A stretch of DNA of 64,000 bases from Pilimelia terevasa (GTDB lineage: Bacteria; Actinomycetota; Actinomycetes; Mycobacteriales; Micromonosporaceae). Below the pieces are notes generated by a model. That model saw only the letters and a program-made list of their open reading frames with translations. It was not told the DNA's origin and ran no database searches. Both the position numbers and the translations under genes were made by a program. Positions within the stretch are counted from its first letter, which is position 1. Each line of letters opens with the position of its first letter. Positions 52,499 through 64,000 of the stretch are shown here, one piece after another. The DNA is taken from positions 248,001-312,000 of the forward strand of contig NZ_BMQC01000001.1 of NCBI RefSeq assembly GCF_014647915.1, in the 5' to 3' direction.

Positions 52499-52588
52499 TC
52501 CGCGGGAGCCCGGCGCACCGGGCTGAGAGGGGGGCTGGCGCCCCCGACCGTCGCACCTGATCCGGGTAATGCCGGCGCAGGGAGGAGT
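52499..52588 (+). promoter_or_regulatory. TPP riboswitch (THI element)
   Basis: Conserved THI-box features in order: GGGAGCCCG...CGGGCTGAGAGG, an internal GGGGG/CCCCC stem, GACCGTCGCACCTGATCCGG, GTAATGCCGGCGCAGGGAGG. CTGAGA and the CCTGATC...GTAATGCC segments bind the two ends of thiamine pyrophosphate. The ribosome binding site of thiE (GGAGGAG) overlaps its 3' end 7-8 nt before the ATG, so control by hiding the ribosome binding site is likely. Confidence 0.93.
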
Positions 52589-52592
52589 CACG

Positions 52593-53249
52593 ATGTCGCA
52601 GCCCGGTCGACTACACCTGCTCACCGACACCCGGCCCGGTACCCGCCCGCTGGCGGTGCTGCGGGCCGCGCTCGCCGTACCCGTGCCGCCCGCCGTCGGG
52701 CTGGTCGTCCAGGTCCGGGTCGAGGACGCCTGGACCGACCGGGACGCGTACGGGCTGGTCGCCGCCGCCCTGCCCCTGTGCCGGGCCGCCGGTGCCGCCT
52801 GCCTGGTCAACGACCGGCTCGACGTCGCGCTCGCCGCGGGCGCCGACGGCGGCCACGTCGGGGCCGAGGACCTGCCGGTCGACGCGGCCCGCCGGGTGCT
52901 CGGCGCCGGTGTGCTGGGCGCCACCTGCCGCAGTGCCGCCGCCGCCCGGGACCACGCCGCCGCCGGTGCCGACTACCTGGGCGTCGGGCCGGCCTTCGCC
53001 ACCGGCACCAAGGAGGGCCTGCCCGCCGCGATCGGACCGGCGGGTGTCGCCGCCGTGGCGGCGGCGGTCCCCGGTACCCCGGTCATCGCCATCGGCGGCG
53101 TCACGCCCGACCGCGTCGCGGAGCTGTGCGCGGCCGGCGCGTACGGCGTCGCCGCGGTGTCGGCGGTGACGGCGGCGGCCGACCCGGCCGCCGCGGTGGC
53201 CGCCTTCTACGCCGCGTTCGCCGCGGTCGGCGCCGGGGCGTCCCGGTGA
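52593..53249 (+). CDS. thiE: Thiamine-phosphate synthase
   Basis: 218 residues from ATG 52593. TIM barrel with LHLLTDTRP, VNDRLDVALAAGADGGHVGA, DYLGVGPAFATGTKEG and VIAIGGVTPD, the ThiE pattern that joins HMP-PP and thiazole phosphate to TMP. The usual QxRxK motif reads QVRVE, losing the Lys; another Lys (in TGTK) is kept. First gene behind the TPP riboswitch; stop overlaps thiO by 4 bp. Confidence 0.87.
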   Translation: MSQPGRLHLLTDTRPGTRPLAVLRAALAVPVPPAVGLVVQVRVEDAWTDRDAYGLVAAALPLCRAAGAACLVNDRLDVALAAGADGGHVGAEDLPVDAARRVLGAGVLGATCRSAAAARDHAAAGADYLGVGPAFATGTKEGLPAAIGPAGVAAVAAAVPGTPVIAIGGVTPDRVAELCAAGAYGVAAVSAVTAAADPAAAVAAFYAAFAAVGAGASR

Positions 53250-54310
53250 GGGTCGCCGTCGTCGGCGCCGGGCCGGTGGGCCTGGCCGCGGCCTGGCGCT
53301 GCGCGGCGCGCGGGCACGAGGTGCGGGTGTACGGCGACGGCGGCGACGGCGCCTGGCGGGTGGCCGCCGGGATGCTCGCGCCGGTCGCCGAGGCGTACTT
53401 CGGCGAGCGCGCGCTGACCGCGCTCCTGGTCGCGGGGGCCGCGGCCTGGCCGGACTTCGCCACCACCCTCGGCGGGGCCGACCGCGGCGCCGCCGACCTC
53501 CTGGGCTACCGGGTGGACGGGACGCTGATGGTCGGCTGGACCAGCGACGACCTGGCGGAGGTCGCCCGGCTGCGGGCCTACCAGGAGGAGCTGGGGCTCC
53601 CGGTCGAGGCGCTGCGCGGCGCCGGGGTGCGCGCGCGGGAGCCGCTGCTCTCGCCCCGGGTGCGCGGCGGCGCCCACGCGCCCGGGGACCACGCCGTGGA
53701 CCCGCGCCGGCTCGTCGGCGCGCTGCGCGCGGCGGCGGTCGCCGCCGGGGCCGTGTGCGACCCCTCCCGGGTGGCCGACCTGGCGGCGCTGTCCGCCGAC
53801 GCGGTCGTGGTCGCCGCCGGCCTCGGGGTCGCGGCGCTGACCGGGCTGCCGGTCCGGCCGGTCAAGGGGCAGGTGCTGCGCCTGCGCACGCCCGACGGCG
53901 GCCCGCCGGGATTCCGGCACGTCGTCCGCGGCGTGGTGGACGGACGGCGGGTGTACTGCGTCCCGCGCCCCGACGGCGAGGTCGTCGTGGGGGCGACCGT
54001 CGAGGAGCGCGGCGACGACGTGGCGACGGCGGGCGCGGCGCTGGACCTGCTGCGGGCCGCCGTGGACCTCATCCCGGACCTGGCCGAGTACGCGCTCGCC
54101 GAGGTCGGCGTGGGCCACCGGGCCGGTACGCCGGACAACGGGCCGATCCTGGGCCGGCTGGACGCGCGGGTCGTGGTGGCCGGCGGGTTCCACCGGCACG
54201 GCGTCGTGCTGGCCCCGCTGGCCGGTACCGCCGCCGCCGACCTGGTCGACGGGCGCGCGCCCGCGGCGGTCTGGGCGCCGTTCACCCCCCAGCGCTTCGG
54301 GAAGGGCTGA
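53246..54310 (+). CDS. thiO: Glycine oxidase ThiO
   Basis: 354 residues from GTG 53246. N-terminal FAD-binding VAVVGAGPVGLAAAWRCAAR; conserved VAAGMLAPVAEAYFGE, PVRPVKGQVLRLR and the C-terminal GHRAGTPDNGPILGR plus VAGGFHRHGVVLAP. Oxidises glycine to dehydroglycine (iminoacetate), the nitrogen and carbon source of the thiazole. Its presence means the aerobic (ThiO, not ThiH) route. thiS follows after 1 bp. Confidence 0.92.
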   Translation: MRVAVVGAGPVGLAAAWRCAARGHEVRVYGDGGDGAWRVAAGMLAPVAEAYFGERALTALLVAGAAAWPDFATTLGGADRGAADLLGYRVDGTLMVGWTSDDLAEVARLRAYQEELGLPVEALRGAGVRAREPLLSPRVRGGAHAPGDHAVDPRRLVGALRAAAVAAGAVCDPSRVADLAALSADAVVVAAGLGVAALTGLPVRPVKGQVLRLRTPDGGPPGFRHVVRGVVDGRRVYCVPRPDGEVVVGATVEERGDDVATAGAALDLLRAAVDLIPDLAEYALAEVGVGHRAGTPDNGPILGRLDARVVVAGGFHRHGVVLAPLAGTAAADLVDGRAPAAVWAPFTPQRFGKG

Positions 54311-58681
<4,371 letters not shown>

Positions 58682-58688
58682 GGGCCGC

Positions 58689-58726
58689 GCCCGTGGATCC
58701 CGGCCGCGGCGCCGGGATCCACGGGC
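58689..58726. terminator. Terminator between thiC and the convergent DUF4360-like gene
   Basis: Perfect 15-bp stem GCCCGTGGATCCCGG (58689-58703) with 58712-58726, 8-nt loop, 8 nt after thiC and 8 nt before the end of the opposite gene; it can serve both. Confidence 0.75.
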
Positions 58727-58733
58727 GGACGGG

Positions 58734-59360
58734 TCAGCAGCGGGACCAGGACAGGTCCAGCTGGTCGTACTTCTCGCCGATGTCCGCCGCGAGTTCGCTC
58801 GTGTCGGCGGCGCTGACCGAGCCGCCGTCGACGATCAGCTCCTTGGCGAAGGTGATCGGGGTGGGGACACCGCAGGCGTGGTGGCGCTTCACCGACTGCT
58901 GGTGCGTGATCGTGCTGCCGACCGGCCCGCCGACATTTCCGGTGACGACCTCCATGGGCCAGGCGCCCCGCCTGTGTTCGCCCCGCACGGTGCCGCGCGC
59001 GCCGGCGGCGAGGTCGGCCCAGGTCTGGAACGCGCTCCGGTACGTGGTCAGCCGCCAGCCTGCGGGGTAGGTCAGGGTCAGGGAGATCCGGCACGACCGG
59101 CGTTGCGACTGCACCCACGTCACCGAACCGTTGTCCTGCAGCACCATGCCTGCCTGGGCCTCAAGAGCGCCGTACCGGAACTCAAGGCGGCGGTTGCCGT
59201 CCGTCAGGGCGACGCCGCTGCTGCGGCAGCCGTCGCCCTCGGAGCTGATGTCGGTCGCGGCGATCCCGTCCGGCGGGTCGTCGGGCGCCGGCGCCGGTGC
59301 GGGCGCTCCCGGGATGGCCAGAACTGCGGCCAGGACATGACCTGCGGCGTGCGTGAACAT
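58734..59360 (-). CDS. Secreted DUF4360-like protein (copy 2)
   Basis: 208 residues from ATG 59360. Short signal peptide (MFTHAAGHVLAAVLAIPGAP, cleavage after about 20). Mature part: EGDGCRSSGVALTDGNRRLE, then YGALEAQAG..., RRSCRISLTLTYPAGWRL and GARGTVRGEH, the order of Cys and G-x-x-x motifs in DUF4360 proteins. C-terminus SELAADIGEKYDQLDLSWSRC. Four to five Cys may form disulfides. Closely like the gene at 59628, so a tandem duplicate. Function unknown. Confidence 0.65.
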   Translation of the reverse strand: MFTHAAGHVLAAVLAIPGAPAPAPAPDDPPDGIAATDISSEGDGCRSSGVALTDGNRRLEFRYGALEAQAGMVLQDNGSVTWVQSQRRSCRISLTLTYPAGWRLTTYRSAFQTWADLAAGARGTVRGEHRRGAWPMEVVTGNVGGPVGSTITHQQSVKRHHACGVPTPITFAKELIVDGGSVSAADTSELAADIGEKYDQLDLSWSRC

Positions 59361-59627
59361 GGTGGGCCCCCGTCAGTCGATGGAGGTTCCGCCCGACTCG
59401 CGCCGACCGTGCGGCTTGTCAGCTTCGCCGCGGGTGGCCGTCACCCCCGTGGTGTCGTCCACAGGGGATGCTATGTGAAGCCGGGCCACCTGACGAGCCG
59501 CAGAATTCCGCCCGGCGGCCCGACGCCGTGGAGTACGGCGCCCGCTGTCCGATGTGCAACCGCGCGCCTCTTTCGCCCGGCACCACGCCGCAACTCTGCA
59601 CGGGGACCGGTCGGGAGGTCGTGACTC

Positions 59628-60269
59628 TCAGCAGCGCTCCCAGCGCAGGTGCACACGGTCGTGTGACGCGAGGCTCTTGACGTCCGCGGCCAGTTCGCTG
59701 AGCGAGTTCGCCGCCGCGGTGCCCGCTTCGACGATGAGGTCCTTGCGCATGACCACCGGCACGGGTGCGCCGCAGTCGGTGAGCGGACCGCCCGTGTCGT
59801 GCCGCAGCACGACTCCGTCGCTGAGGGGGCCGGCCACGGTCCGGGCGGCGTCCGCCGGCGGGGCGGTCCCCCAGCGGTGGCCGGCGCGGACCGTGCCCCG
59901 CGCGCCGCGGGCGATGTCCGCGAAGGTGTACGAGTCGCCGCCCCGCAGGGCGACCCGCCAACCCGGGTCGTAGGTGAGGGTGAAGGACGCGCGGCAGCCG
60001 ACCTCCTGCCGCGGCACCCACGAGGTCGTACCGTCCACCTGCGGCACGGCACCCGCCTGGGCGAAGAACGATCCGTAGACCACCTCCACGCTCCGCCCGT
60101 CGAGCGCCGGCACGACACTGGCGGTCCACGGCAGACAACCCTCGCCCGCGAACTGGACATCGGTCACCTGGAGACCGGCGGGCGGGTCGGCAGCCGGATG
60201 CACCGGCCAGGCCGGGCCGGCGACGGCGAGGATCGCCGCGACGGCGGATGTGACGGCATGTAGCAGCAT
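59628..60269 (-). CDS. Secreted DUF4360-like protein (copy 1)
   Basis: 213 residues from ATG 60269. Signal peptide MLLHAVTSAVAAILAVAGPA with likely cleavage near WPVHPA. Mature domain mirrors its neighbour: FAGEGCLPWTASVVPALDGR, YGSFFAQAGA, EVGCRASFTLTYDPGWRVAL, FADIARGARGTVRAGHRWGT, ending SELAADVKSLASH...HLRWERC. The intergenic region of 267 bp between the copies has similar sequence around the two starts (CATGGTGG-ACCCCCGTCGGTCG versus GCCCCCGTCAGTCG), so the promoter segment was copied as well. Confidence 0.65.
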   Translation of the reverse strand: MLLHAVTSAVAAILAVAGPAWPVHPAADPPAGLQVTDVQFAGEGCLPWTASVVPALDGRSVEVVYGSFFAQAGAVPQVDGTTSWVPRQEVGCRASFTLTYDPGWRVALRGGDSYTFADIARGARGTVRAGHRWGTAPPADAARTVAGPLSDGVVLRHDTGGPLTDCGAPVPVVMRKDLIVEAGTAAANSLSELAADVKSLASHDRVHLRWERC

Positions 60270-60522
60270 GGTGGACCCCCGTCGGTCGTGGTCGAAGGCC
60301 GGCCGTCGACCGGCCCCCCGTCCGCGACACAGGGGTCGCCCGCAGACGTCCGCACCGCGGAACATCGGCGAGTGTGACGTTGTGGCGGCAGAGCAATGGC
60401 GACAGCGAACCCTGGACGTCATGTCCACAGGGGAGTATAGCGGCGGTCCGGTGCCGCGGACGGGCCGCGGAGCGTCAGCGCCGCGGCCCGTTTCCGTCGG
60501 GTGGCAGGGTCGACCGGGGTGG

Positions 60523-60699
60523 TCAGGGCACCAGCTTCTCGATGGTGGCGGCGCCCTGCTCGGCCAGCTCCCGGCGTGCCCGCTCCACGTTCTCGGGCGT
60601 CGGGTCCTGGCCCTTGGCCTTCGTCACGTCCTCCGGGTCCCAGGGCTGGTCGGCCCCGGTCCGGTAGACGGGGCCGGGCTGGTCCTGCTGCTGGTTCAT
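60523..60699 (-). CDS. Small charged protein, 58 aa, unknown function
   Basis: 58 residues from ATG 60699 with AGAGGAGAG upstream. Hydrophilic: MNQQQDQPGPVYRTGADQPW then DPEDVTKAKGQDPTPENVER and a short helix RARRELAEQGAATIEKLVP. 23 bp after the CBS-domain gene on the same strand, likely one unit. No family recognised. Confidence 0.6.
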   Translation of the reverse strand: MNQQQDQPGPVYRTGADQPWDPEDVTKAKGQDPTPENVERARRELAEQGAATIEKLVP

Positions 60700-60722
60700 C
60701 ACGCTCTCCTCTGGCGGGCGGC

Positions 60723-61142
60723 TCAGCGCGAGGGCGGGGCCCCGGAGATGTCGGCGAGGGCGGAGGTGCGGTCCTGCTCCAGTGCCAGGTCGCCGATGGA
60801 GACGATGCCGACGGGGCGGTCGCCCTCGCACACGGGCAGCCGGCGCAGGGCGTGCTTGCGCATCATCGACACCGCGTCGCTGATCTGGTCGGTGCTGGCG
60901 ATGGTGTGGACCGGCCCGCTGACGATCTGACTGATCTTGGCGGACCGGGGGTCGAGGCCGTCGGCGACGGCGCGGACCGCGATGTCGCGGTCCGTGATGA
61001 TGCCCTGGAGCCGGCCCTTCTCCACCACGAGCACGTCACCGATGTCGCTGTCCCGCATGTGCCGGGCGGCCTCGGTCAGTGTGGCGTCCGGGGTGAGGCA
61101 GATCGGGTCGGACGTCATCACGTCGCGTACCGTCGAAGCCAT
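60723..61142 (-). CDS. Two-CBS-domain protein
   Basis: 139 residues from ATG 61142 (AGGAGGT upstream). CBS 1 (about 5-60: TVRDVMTSDPICLTPDATLT ... GIITDRDI) and CBS 2 (about 70-125: ISQIVSGPVHTIASTDQISD ... GIVSIGDLAL) form a Bateman module that binds adenosyl ligands; no catalytic domain. In actinobacteria such stand-alone modules appear in stress or dormancy regulons (general knowledge). Followed by the 58-residue gene. Confidence 0.85.
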   Translation of the reverse strand: MASTVRDVMTSDPICLTPDATLTEAARHMRDSDIGDVLVVEKGRLQGIITDRDIAVRAVADGLDPRSAKISQIVSGPVHTIASTDQISDAVSMMRKHALRRLPVCEGDRPVGIVSIGDLALEQDRTSALADISGAPPSR

Positions 61143-61233
61143 GGGGTACCTCCTTGTCCGCAGGTGAACTCGCTCCCCAGGGGTTACCCGCCCCGGCGCT
61201 CCTCAACCCGGGCCGGCGACACCCGTACCCCGC

Positions 61234-61263
61234 TTTGACCCGCCGCGCCGCTGCCCGGTACCG
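61234..61263 (+). promoter_or_regulatory. Candidate promoter of rplM-rpsI
   Basis: TTGACC (61234-61239), 18-bp spacer, TACCGT (61258-61263), giving a leader of about 135 nt to rplM. Confidence 0.5.
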
Positions 61264-61406
61264 TTACCCGCTGGTGTGCGACCGCGCGGACGCCGCACCC
61301 GTGGGCCGCGGCGAGACGCCTCAGCCCTCGCTGAGCCCTGGCTGAGCATGGAGCGTCTACCAGCACCAAGGGCGGACCGACCCCGACTACGAGACAAGGT
61401 TTACCT

Positions 61407-61850
61407 GTGCGTACGTACAGCCCGAAGCCGGGTGAGATCGACCGTCAGTGGCACGTCATCGACGCCGCCGACGTCGTCCTTGGTCGCCTGGCCACGCACG
61501 CCGCGACATTGCTGCGCGGCAAGCACAAGCCGACCTTCGCCCCGCACGTGGACACCGGCGACTTCGTGATCATCGTCAATGCCGGCAAGGTCGCGCTGAC
61601 GGGCAACAAGCGGGAGACCAAGGTCGCCTACCGGCACTCCGGCTACCCGGGCGGTCTGAAGCAGGTGGCCTACGGCGACCTGCTGGACAAGCGTCCCGAG
61701 CGGGCCGTCGAAATGGCCGTCAAGGGGATGCTCCCGCACAACAAGCTCGGTCGGAAGCTGATCAAGAAGCTCAAGGTCTACGCCGGGACGGACCACCCGC
61801 ACGGCGCCCAGCAGCCGGTGCCGTTCGAGATCAAGCAGATCGCGCAGTGA
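61407..61850 (+). CDS. rplM: 50S ribosomal protein L13
   Basis: 147 residues from GTG 61407. [40 protein letters not shown] and [20 protein letters not shown] identify L13. Early assembly protein; rpsI follows as in most bacteria. Confidence 0.97.
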   Translation: MRTYSPKPGEIDRQWHVIDAADVVLGRLATHAATLLRGKHKPTFAPHVDTGDFVIIVNAGKVALTGNKRETKVAYRHSGYPGGLKQVAYGDLLDKRPERAVEMAVKGMLPHNKLGRKLIKKLKVYAGTDHPHGAQQPVPFEIKQIAQ

Positions 61851-61873
61851 CGATGAGCGACGAGGGAACCACG

Positions 61874-62353
61874 ATGACCGACGACCTTTCCGTACCGACC
61901 CCGGTCGACGTCGCGCCGGTGGAGGCCGCGCCGGTCGCCACGGCGACCCCGCGGATGCCGCGCGGCGACCGCCCGATCCAGACCGTGGGCCGCCGCAAGG
62001 AGGCCATCGTCCGGGTGCGCATCGTGCCGGGCTCCGGCAAGATCATCTGTAACGGCCGCGAGCTGGAGAACTACTTCCCCAGCAAGGTGCACCAGCAGCT
62101 CATCCGCGAGCCGCTGGTGACCGCGGAGAAGCCGGAGATGTTCGACGTCCTGGCCAACCTGCGCGGCGGCGGCATCACCGGCCAGGCCGGCGCGCTGCGG
62201 CTGGCGATCGCCCGCGCGCTGATCGTCAACGACACCGAGGACCGCCCGGCCCTGAAGAAGGCCGGCTTCCTGACCCGGGACGCCCGCGTCAAGGAGAGCA
62301 AGAAGTACGGTCTCAAGAAGGCCCGCAAGGCGCCGCAGTACTCCAAGCGCTAA
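61874..62353 (+). CDS. rpsI: 30S ribosomal protein S9
   Basis: 159 residues from ATG 61874, favoured because GAGGGA lies 6 nt upstream; an in-frame ATG at 61853 would give 166. A 30-residue Pro/Ala-rich extension precedes the core [40 protein letters not shown] and the tail [20 protein letters not shown] that touches P-site tRNA. Followed by an intrinsic terminator. Confidence 0.96.
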   Translation: MTDDLSVPTPVDVAPVEAAPVATATPRMPRGDRPIQTVGRRKEAIVRVRIVPGSGKIICNGRELENYFPSKVHQQLIREPLVTAEKPEMFDVLANLRGGGITGQAGALRLAIARALIVNDTEDRPALKKAGFLTRDARVKESKKYGLKKARKAPQYSKR

Positions 62354-62369
62354 CCGCCAGCACGGCACG

Positions 62370-62420
62370 GGTGGCCGGGCGCGTCCTCAGCAGGGGGCGT
62401 GTCCGGCCACCGGCCTTTTT
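62370..62420 (+). terminator. Intrinsic terminator after rpsI
   Basis: 17-bp stem with G-T pairs (62370-62386 with 62395-62411) and 8-nt loop, followed by CGGCC and TTTTT (62416-62420). One of the few hairpins here with a T-run. Confidence 0.8.
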
Positions 62421-62455
62421 CGCTCTGCTCATCGACAACGGTGGAGGTCTCGCAC

Positions 62456-63823
62456 ATGGGTCGACTCTTCGGTACCGACGGGGTGCGCGGGCGGGCCAAC
62501 GCCGACCTGACCCCCGAACTGGCACTCTCCGTCGCGCTCGCGGCGGCGCACGTGCTCGCCGAGAGCGACCGCAGCCATCCGCCCCTCGCCGTCGTCGGCC
62601 GCGACCCGCGGGCCAGCGGCGAGATGCTGGAGGCGGCCGTCGTCGCCGGCCTGACCAGTGCCGGGGCGAACGTGGTGCGCGTCGGCGTGCTGCCCACTCC
62701 CGGCGTGGCGTACCTGACCGCGGAGACCAACGCCGATCTCGGCGTCATGCTGTCGGCCTCGCACAACCCGATGCCCGACAACGGGATCAAGCTGTTCGCC
62801 GCCGGCGGCCACAAGCTGCCCGACGACGTGGAGCGGGAGATCGAGAGCGCCATCGAGGCAGCCGCCAGCGGCGATCCGGCGACGGCGTGGCAGCGCCCCC
62901 TCGGCGCCCGGGTCGGCCGCGTCAACGACCTGCTCGACGGCGCCGACCACTACGTCAAGCACCTGCTCGGCAGCGTCGCCGCCCCGCTGGCCGGGGTGAA
63001 GGTCGTCGTCGACTGCGCCAACGGCGCCGCGGCCGACATCGCCCCGGTCGCGTACCGCGAGGCCGGCGCCGAGGTGGTGGCGATCCACGCCGCGCCCGAC
63101 GGGTACAACATCAACGACAACTGCGGGTCGACCCACCTCGACCAGGTCGCCGCGGCCGTCCGCGAGCACGGCGCCGACCTCGGGCTCGCCCACGACGGCG
63201 ACGCCGACCGCTGCCTGGCGGTGGCCGCCGACGGCAGCACCGTCGACGGCGACCAGATCATGGCGATCCTCGCCCTGGCGATGCGCGAGGCCGGCACCCT
63301 GACCGGCGACACGCTGGTCACCACCGTGATGAGCAACCTCGGCCTCAAGATCGCCATGACGGGCGCCGGCATCCACCTGGTGGAGACCAAGGTCGGTGAC
63401 CGGTACGTGCTGGAGGCGCTGCGGCACGGCGGCTACGCCCTCGGCGGCGAGCAGAGCGGGCACCTCGTGCTCCCCGCGCACGCCACGACCGGCGACGGCG
63501 TACTCACCGGCCTCCAGCTCATGGCCCGCATGGCCGCCACCGGTGCGTCGCTGGCCGCCCTGGCGTCGGTGGTGACGCCGCTGCCGCAGGTGCTGCTGAA
63601 CGTGCCGGTGGGGGACCGCGCGCGCGGGGCGGGCGCCCCGGCGGTCCAGGCCGCGGTCGCCGAGGCCGAGGCGCAGCTCGCCGGCACCGGCCGAGTTCTG
63701 CTGCGGCCCTCCGGCACCGAACTGCTGGTCCGGGTCATGGTGGAGGCGGCGACCGGGGACGTGGCCCGCGAGGTCGCCGAGCGGGTGGCCGTACAGGTCC
63801 GCCTGGCGAGCCCCGCGGAGTAG
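62456..63823 (+). CDS. glmM: Phosphoglucosamine mutase
   Basis: 455 residues from ATG 62456 (GGAGGT upstream). Begins [20 protein letters not shown]. The phosphorylated Ser is in [14 protein letters not shown]; metal-binding loop [11 protein letters not shown]; sugar-binding [10 protein letters not shown]; phosphate-binding [15 protein letters not shown]. Converts glucosamine-6-P to glucosamine-1-P for peptidoglycan. Placement after rplM-rpsI is conserved in actinobacteria. Confidence 0.96.
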   Translation: MGRLFGTDGVRGRANADLTPELALSVALAAAHVLAESDRSHPPLAVVGRDPRASGEMLEAAVVAGLTSAGANVVRVGVLPTPGVAYLTAETNADLGVMLSASHNPMPDNGIKLFAAGGHKLPDDVEREIESAIEAAASGDPATAWQRPLGARVGRVNDLLDGADHYVKHLLGSVAAPLAGVKVVVDCANGAAADIAPVAYREAGAEVVAIHAAPDGYNINDNCGSTHLDQVAAAVREHGADLGLAHDGDADRCLAVAADGSTVDGDQIMAILALAMREAGTLTGDTLVTTVMSNLGLKIAMTGAGIHLVETKVGDRYVLEALRHGGYALGGEQSGHLVLPAHATTGDGVLTGLQLMARMAATGASLAALASVVTPLPQVLLNVPVGDRARGAGAPAVQAAVAEAEAQLAGTGRVLLRPSGTELLVRVMVEAATGDVAREVAERVAVQVRLASPAE

Positions 63824-63877
63824 CCGCACCGCGCCGGGGTCGAGAGCGGAACCGGTCGCCGCCGGGCGGGGTGTGGG

Positions 63878-64000
63878 TCAGCGGCGGATGAGGTCGAAGC
63901 AGCTCACCTTGGCGTTGCCGCCGGTCACCCTGCGCTCCACGCGGGCGACGCCGCCCCGGAGGATCCGGCAGCTTAGCCGGCCGGATCCGCGGGCCGACCG
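63878..64000 (-). CDS. C-terminal end of an unrecognised protein, runs off the right edge
   Basis: Minus-strand frame open from the window edge to TGA at 63878: 40 residues ending LSCRILRGGVARVERRVTG followed by GNAKVSCFDLIRR. Two Cys 22 apart and alternating hydrophobic/charged residues suggest a small beta-rich, possibly secreted, domain. No family recognised. It is convergent with glmM; its reality rests on the plausible residue pattern only. Confidence 0.4.
   Translation of the reverse strand, partial: RSARGSGRLSCRILRGGVARVERRVTGGNAKVSCFDLIRR

Overview
The window comes from a high-GC Gram-positive (Actinomycetota) chromosome. It most resembles Micromonosporales: GTG and TTG starts are common, and the order rpmG-hadA-hadB-tRNA-Trp-secE-nusG-rplKA-rplJL-rpoBC-rpsLG-fusA-tuf-S10/spc/alpha is the actinobacterial housekeeping core. 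Genus level is an inference from gene order and protein character; no 16S rRNA is present.

Positions 1-6,950 look like accessory DNA, visibly richer in A/T than the rest. On the minus strand lies the edge of a class I lanthipeptide locus of the FxLD type: three small cysteine-motif proteins, a PCMT-like 'FxLD system' methyltransferase, a 54-residue FxLD precursor, an intergenic hairpin, and the first 150 codons of a LanB dehydratase that runs off the left edge. A divergent HTH/TPR-like regulator, a short-chain dehydrogenase/epimerase, an M20 peptidase and a 98-residue hypothetical protein follow. At 7008-7063 sits the 3' part of a tRNA-Tyr gene without its 5' half, followed by its own terminator. 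This is what an integrative element leaves at one end of a tRNA attachment site, so 1-7,000 is probably an island.

Positions 7,100-13,400 hold small membrane or hypothetical proteins, a membrane-bound GAF-GGDEF-EAL protein, tRNA-Thr, tRNA-Met, rpmG, hadAB and tRNA-Trp. Positions 13,500-48,050 are the transcription/translation core: secE-nusG, rplK-rplA, rplJ-rplL, rpoB-rpoC, rpsL-rpsG-fusA-tuf, S10 and spc operons, secY-adk-map, infA-rpmJ-rpsM-rpsK-rpoA-rplQ. rpsD is absent from its usual slot between rpsK and rpoA. Strong hairpins separate the operons. A 26-bp element is shared by the leaders of the rpsL and rpsJ operons. RpoB has three substitutions in the rifampicin region and EF-Tu has Ala where Gly257 (E. 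coli numbering) is expected.

Positions 48,100-52,400 carry truA, an RsmC-like methyltransferase, a XRE regulator with three copies of a 15-bp palindrome upstream, and an ABC-F ATPase behind a long leader. Positions 52,450-58,730 are a complete TPP-riboswitch-controlled thiamine operon (thiE-thiO-thiS-thiG-thiE-like-thiD-thiC) whose genes mostly overlap by a few bases. Positions 58,730-61,150 (minus strand) carry two tandem secreted DUF4360-like paralogues, a 58-residue protein and a CBS-domain protein. The window closes with rplM-rpsI, an intrinsic terminator with a T-run, glmM, and the C-terminal end of an unrecognised minus-strand gene.
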